Assembly (NCBI GenBank): GCA_001724265.1
Contig: MEDY01000407.1
Coordinates: 1-44,725 of the forward strand
Origin: Rhizaria sp. SCN 62-66
Taxonomy: Eukaryota; Rhizaria, unplaced
Direction of reading: 5' to 3'
Length of the DNA: 44,725 nt
A program made the translations under genes and the position numbers. This document shows positions 40,101-44,725 of the stretch, piece by piece. The notes beneath the pieces were generated by a model. The model did no database searches. It had not been told where the DNA came from and saw only the letters and a program-made list of their open reading frames with translations. Positions within the stretch are counted from its first letter, which is position 1. Every line of letters starts with the position of its first letter.

Positions 40101-42594
40101 GGTCTGGCTGCCGTCGCTGAAGCCCCGCGAGCGGAGCGCGTTCGTCAGATCGGCCGCCACGGCGCCCGCCTTGGCCGTGAGGTCTGCCAGCGCGGCGCGC
40201 GAGCGGAGGACCTTGTTGGCGGGGACCTGGCGCTCCTCGACCACGTCCGCGAGCCCGATGCCGTAAGCCGACAGCACGCCCGAGAAGCGGTGCACGTGGA
40301 CCGTGGCGATGCCCAGCGCGGAGGCCACGGCGCAGGCGTGCTGGCCGCCCGCGGCGCCGAAGCAGGCGAGCGTGTGCGACGCCAGGTCGTAGCCGCGGGC
40401 CTCGGTCAGCGCGCGGATCGGCCGGCACATGGCCTCGTTTGCCACGGCCAGGAACCCGAGCGCCACGTCCGCCGGCGTCAGCACGGCCGCTGCGGGAGAG
40501 TGAGTAGACAGCAGAGAGTTTAGCAAGACATAAAAAATAACGTCAAATGTTTAAATTTCAAATAATATTTGCAAATTAACGCCAATTATAAAAGTTATAC
40601 ACAAGGAATCGTTAAAAAAACAAGAAATGCAGATCATTTTAGTGTTTTCTCTTGTTATCATGCGTGTTCGAGCGACGTACGCGTGTGTCCCGCCTTGGCC
40701 TTGCTCTGGAGGTACGCGTTGATGTTGGTCGTCATCGCGTCGAACTTGCGCCGCGTGGCCTCGGCATCCAGCGGCAGGTCCTGCTTGGGCCCGAAGACCT
40801 TGGGGAAGTGCTGCGGGTTGATCCGGCCGACGAGCAAGTTGGCGTCAGTGACGGCGAGGGGTCCGTCGCGTCGGTAGCACGCGGGGCCGGGGCTCGCGCT
40901 CGCCGACTCGGGCCCCACGTTGAACATGCCCGCCGCGAAGGTCAGGATCGAGCCGCCGCCCGCGGCGACGGTGTTGATGTCCAGCTGCGGCGCCTGGATC
41001 GTCACGCCCGCGGTCGTGTTCTCGAAGATGTGGTCCAGGCGGCCCGCGAAGCGCGACACGTCGGTCGACGTCCCACCCATGTCGAAGCCGATCACGGGCC
41101 GCCGCGTCGAGGACACAACGGCGGCGTGCTGCGCGGCCCCAGTAGCAGCCACAGAGGCAGAGGCGGTGCGGGCGCGCTTTGAGGCGGGCTTCGCAGCAGC
41201 AGCTTCAGCCTTCTTTGAGTTGGACTTGGTAGCCTTGGAAGCCTTGCCCTTTGCGGGCGACTTGGCAGCACTCTCACTGTCATCAAGCGAAACATCGGCA
41301 TTGCCATCGTCATCGTTGTCGCTGTCGTCGTTGTCATCGTCGACGGGCTTGCCGAGGAACGACGTCTTGGAGAACCCGACGACGCCGCCGGCGGGCCCCG
41401 AGAGCACGGCGCGCACGCCCGAGAAGGAGCGCACGTCAGTGAGCCCGCCGTCGGACTGCATGAACAACAGCGCGCCGGCCTCAGCGAAGGCGGCGTCAAA
41501 GCCCGCCATAAACTGCGCGAGGTACGCCTTGACGCAGGGCGTCAGGTACGCGTCGGCGGCGGCCGTGAAGGCGCGCGGGACAAGCTTGACCAGCGGCATG
41601 ACGTCGGAGGACAGCGTCACGTGCGTAAATCCCATCTCGCGGCACAGCGCGCCGACCTCCTGCTCGTGCGCCGCGAAGGTGTACGAGTGCGCGAGCGCGA
41701 CGGCGGCCGAGGTGACGCCGCGTGCTCGGTACGGCGCGAGCGCCGCGCGGAGCGCGGCCGAGTCGACCGGCGCGACGACGACCACGCGTTCCCCCGTGGA
41801 ACCCGTGACTGCGCGCGCGGGCGAGCCCAGGAAGGTCACCGCGGCGGAATCCGCGGCGCCGGACGCGGGCACGGCGAGCCCCTCGTGGTCGATGAGCACG
41901 CGCTCATACACGGGCACAGTGGCCTCGACGATCGGCGCCGGACGCTGCACGCGGATGTCGAAGATGCTCGGCCGCGCCTGGTTGCCAATCGTCAGCAGGT
42001 CCTCGTGGCCGGCCGTCGTGAGCAGCACGCAGGGCTCGCCGTGGCGCTCCAGCAGCGCGTTGGTGGCGACCGTGGTGCCCATGCGCACGCTCTCGATGCG
42101 CGCGGAGTCGATGGGCGCGTCGATGGGGTAGGCGGCGCCCGTGAACTCCTCCAGCAGGCGGCGGATCGCCTCGCGGGGCGCGTCCGGATAGCTGCCCGGG
42201 TTCACGCTCAGCAGCTTCATGATCTTGTACGATGTCGGGCCTGGGCAGCAGCAGCAGCAGCAGCAACAGCAGCAAGGATGCAGTTAAGGGAAGAGGTGAG
42301 GATTTGTGGATGGGATATATGACTGAAGATGATTTTACAAAGAAAATAGGATATGGATAAAGTTTCATGCATAGTGATTGCTAGTATTGTTGACTGGCAA
42401 GTATATAACGCATTAGGAAGACACTCAAGTACATGATATTCGAGACTGTGCTGAGAGTTTGACGAAGACGTACCCTTTTGAGCGACGAGGTCGGGATGGG
42501 TGGGAAACTCGGCGACGACGTCGGTGAAAGTGCCACCACGGTCGATTGAAAAGCGGAGTTTACCTCCCGGAGCAATCAAATGCACAGACGCCAT
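37200..42594 (-). CDS. OPLAH: 5-oxoprolinase (ATP-dependent), HyuA-HyuB fusion
   Basis: The enzyme opens 5-oxoproline to glutamate using ATP in the gamma-glutamyl cycle and glutathione turnover. Exons are 42594-42474, 42240-40681 and 40489-37200; both joins are at phase 1 and both donors are GTACGT (introns 233 and 191 nt). The product is 1,656 residues, against about 1,290 in typical eukaryotic enzymes. The HyuA half has [12 protein letters not shown] (15-26), [43 protein letters not shown] and [13 protein letters not shown] (about 424-436). The HyuB half starts near 1035: [64 protein letters not shown] and [11 protein letters not shown]. Extra length comes from low-complexity inserts, chiefly an Asp then Lys/Ala-rich block at about 340-420 inside the ATPase core, and Ser-Gln and Asp-rich blocks in the middle. 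The stop is TGA. Confidence 0.95.
42246..42275 (-). repeat. CTG-type triplet repeat abutting a 3' splice site
   Basis: CAG units on the plus strand read as CTG/TTG on the minus strand, and sit directly upstream of the acceptor CCCAG at 42241-42245 in 5-oxoprolinase intron 1. They take the place of the usual pyrimidine tract and are free of AG on the coding strand. Confidence 0.8.
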
Positions 42595-43492
42595 GATTTA
42601 TAACGCCGGAGCACTGCAGGAAGCATAGGGGGTGAGGTCAGAGGAGGGGAGGCAAGTCAGCAGTTGTCGGAGGGTTTATGCATCATGAGGACAAAGAGGA
42701 AGCATGAAACTATAATACAGTTGAAAATAAGCGTCCTTTTTAATTTACATTTTCGAAGGACTGCGCAGATGACGTTCACTAGAGCGCAGATGACGGCGTG
42801 ATGATCGAAGATTCGGTCTTTGCCATCCGTGTTCAGTCGGTAGCTCAGTCGGTCGCAGAACCATCAGTGGCCGTATACGGTGGGTGTAGTAACGGTCGGT
42901 CGACTGCGGTAAAGTCCGATTTCATGGTCACCAGTCACATCATCACGTAAATGGAGCAATTTATAAAGTTATGTTAGCACGTAATGCAACGTATATTTAA
43001 TTACTCGCTATTTTAAGAGTTATCATCTCTCTCAATATTCAAGTTGAGTGTTTACAAGAGATAAGCCTTCCAAAAGTTAAGCTACCTGAAATGCACTTCA
43101 AGTCCAACGCAATTAAAGTCCATGGTGTAGCACGGCTTGTACACAGCTGGCAGTGGTCCAATACCTGTGCTGAGCAAACGATGCGTGTTAAAAATTTCTA
43201 AAGACGCTCGGCTTTTGGCATATCAATGTGATTGCAGTGAGCCAGAGGACGGGAGAGCTCCCATTGACTGAAAATGTCTCAAATTGTGGTTGTCACAGAC
43301 ACAGGAGCCACACTTTTACAGATTCGTACAAATCACCATTAAAGTAGGAATAATAGTAAACATATCAATCTTTTTGGAACTATTATGTCAGCAATCGCAC
43401 ATTCTTCGGAGGCGGAGATAAAGGGGCCGGGCAGCTCTAAGCGCCGTCGATCTACAGTCGAGAGACCGTTCGCATGCATATCTCTGGCGGAA
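42595..43492. other. Intergenic region upstream of 5-oxoprolinase
   Basis: About 0.9 kb between two genes of the same orientation. It holds the 5-oxoprolinase promoter and the 3' end of the gene near 44 kb. A stretch near 42836 resembles a tRNA D-arm (GGTAGCTCAGTCGGT) but the rest does not fold as a tRNA. Nothing else is seen. Confidence 0.5.
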
Positions 43493-44173
43493 TCAAACGT
43501 CGTTGAGCTCACTCTTACTTGCAGCAGCCCCGGGCTGCTGCCGCTGGTCGGGCGTTGCAGGCGCAGGCGCAGCAGCAGCAGGGTTAGCAGCTGAAGTAGC
43601 AGCAGCCGGAGTGGCAGTGTCAGCAGCGGCAGTGTCAGCAGGGCCAGCGGCCTCGTTGAAGAGGACGCGCTGGAGCTGCACCTGCGGCCGCTCGACGGCA
43701 ACCACCTTCCAGAGCGCGAGCGCCCACGCGTCGCGCGCGGCGGGCGAGGGCGCCTGCAGGTCGATGCAGACGTAGCCGGACGCGGCGGCGCTCGAGCCCT
43801 TGCCCTGCGCGACCAGCTTCACCTTCGCGGCGACGCCCTCGTCGGCGTAGCGCCGCGAGTCGGCCACGGGCGTCACGGTGAGCTGCCCCGTGTTCGCGTG
43901 TAACGCGGAGAAGTTGCCCCAGTAGATGCCGACAACCTGCGACGTGGCAAACGAAAAGGGCTTCTTGTCCGGCAGCGACTCACCCTTGAGCGCGCCGCCG
44001 CGGCCGCTAGCGTCGCCCTCGAAGGTGATCGCGGCAGGCGCCGTCTTGACCTTGCCGATGCCCGCCGCGGCGGAGGTCAGCGCGTGGGAAGGTTTGGTCA
44101 GCGTGGTGCGCGCAAACTGCGCCCGGCGCTGCAGATGTTGCACGGCATGCGCGATGGGATCGGTGACGCTCAT
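43493..44173 (-). CDS. Unrecognised protein with a possible PH-like domain
   Basis: A 226-residue protein in one exon. The start is the ATG at 44173; the frame is open one codon further without ATG. The stop is TGA. The N-terminus looks helical (MSVTDPIAHAVQHLQRRAQF). The middle is probably beta-rich, with AAITFEGD, FSFATSQVVGIYWGNFSALH, LTVTPVADS and GVAAKVKLVAQG. It ends YVCIDLQAPSPAARDAWALA, then LWKVVAVE, where a Trp-containing helix after a beta-strand resembles the end of a pleckstrin-homology domain. The last 60 residues are Ala/Pro/Gln-rich and disordered. The coding-like composition makes it a real gene; the PH suggestion is weak and no function is assigned. Confidence 0.75.
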   Translation of the reverse strand: MSVTDPIAHAVQHLQRRAQFARTTLTKPSHALTSAAAGIGKVKTAPAAITFEGDASGRGGALKGESLPDKKPFSFATSQVVGIYWGNFSALHANTGQLTVTPVADSRRYADEGVAAKVKLVAQGKGSSAAASGYVCIDLQAPSPAARDAWALALWKVVAVERPQVQLQRVLFNEAAGPADTAAADTATPAAATSAANPAAAAPAPATPDQRQQPGAAASKSELNDV

Positions 44174-44725
44174 CACGGGGCAGAGGGAGACGGGGTCGCG
44201 GCTGAGTGTGTGATTGTGGAGGGGGACGTGGGAGGGGAAAATGAGAGATTTTGCCGTGAGACAGAAGACTGAAGCAAAATAACAAATTTAAAAAGATGAA
44301 AAAGTAAATGAAAACTCAAAAACGGTTTCGGAAGAAGAGGTTGATGATGTTTCCATTGAAGGGGGCAGACTTTTAAGCAGAAGTACGAGCTTCCCCTTGT
44401 CAAGCGCTGGCTAACAGAGACACTATGTGTGCCACACACAATCTATCTTGTTGATGCTTTACGTATACAGTACATGTATACCGAAATTTCCACTACTATG
44501 GCGATGGTCTTCCTACTCAAAAAGCTTGAAAATATGCCTGTTTATGGATTTCTAACTGAAGCTATGTTACCGTCGACATTCTGCATAAAATTCCAGTCGA
44601 CAGCTTTTGCCGGTCGCGATTTAAATGTGGCGTTTCTCGTGTATACACACTTCGTTTTCCTGTGAACACAGACTCTCTTTTTCTATGAAAACAATAAGAA
44701 CCAAGTATATAATTCGAATTATATA
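44174..44725. other. Terminal intergenic region
   Basis: AT-rich to the window end. A 78-codon plus-strand frame (44429-44665) exists but lacks the GC-rich third positions of genes here, so it is probably chance. No RNA gene is seen. Confidence 0.5.

Noticed and set aside
42830-42930. tRNA-like sequence (GGTAGCTCAGTCGGT)
   Set aside because: The D-arm does not pair fully, and I find no matching anticodon stem, T-arm or acceptor stem.
44429-44665. 78-codon plus-strand frame near the window end
   Set aside because: AT-rich codon use unlike the genes here, and no recognisable similarity; probably chance.

Overview
This is nuclear DNA from a eukaryote, probably unicellular, whose lineage I cannot place. 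Thirteen gene loci can be supported. Coding regions are very GC-rich, with mostly G or C at third codon positions and long runs of Ala, Ser, Gly, Gln and Asp. Intergenic DNA and most introns are AT-rich, so genes stand out as GC islands. Introns are short (124-300 nt). All eleven I can place carry AC at donor positions +3/+4, usually as GTACGT instead of the common GTAAGT/GTGAGT. Stop codons of the thirteen loci are TAA or TGA. TAG occurs only as an internal interruption of one giant reading frame.

Layout. 0.7-1.4 kb (-): ER-shaping REEP/Yop1/DP1 protein. 2.7-3.4 kb (+): AP-3 sigma adaptin, with a GC-AG intron. 3.9-16.4 kb (-): one enormous low-complexity locus, interrupted by an in-frame TAG near 13.2 kb and a frame change near 9.8 kb, with one clear 177-nt stop-free intron. 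16.9-17.9 kb (+): TRAPP subunit TRAPPC6/Trs33. 19.1-20.8 kb (+): unrecognised Ala/Asp-rich protein. 21.1-22.3 kb (-): mitochondrial ribosome recycling factor in three exons. 22.3-23.6 kb: extremely AT-rich spacer. 23.6-25.8 kb (+): unrecognised secreted protein with a paired-CxxC motif. 26.2-27.9 kb (-): lone degenerate helicase C-terminal domain. 28.4-30.6 kb (-): SAMHD1-type dNTPase. 31.1-34.5 kb (+): guanylate-binding-protein (GBP)-type large GTPase with a coiled coil and a C-terminal SAP-like segment. 35.2-36.7 kb (+): ribophorin I/OST1. 37.2-42.6 kb (-): 5-oxoprolinase. 43.5-44.2 kb (-): unrecognised protein with a possible PH-like tail.

Most recognisable genes are housekeeping. Several act in the secretory and endomembrane system: REEP, AP-3 sigma, TRAPPC6 and ribophorin I. 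Others serve mitochondrial translation and the gamma-glutamyl cycle. The most suggestive arrangement is the head-to-head pair of a SAMHD1-like dNTPase and a GBP-like GTPase across a 466-nt spacer. In vertebrates both families are interferon-linked restriction or defence factors, so a shared promoter in a protist would be notable. That functional link is inference only. I see no tRNA, rRNA, CRISPR array or recognisable transposon.
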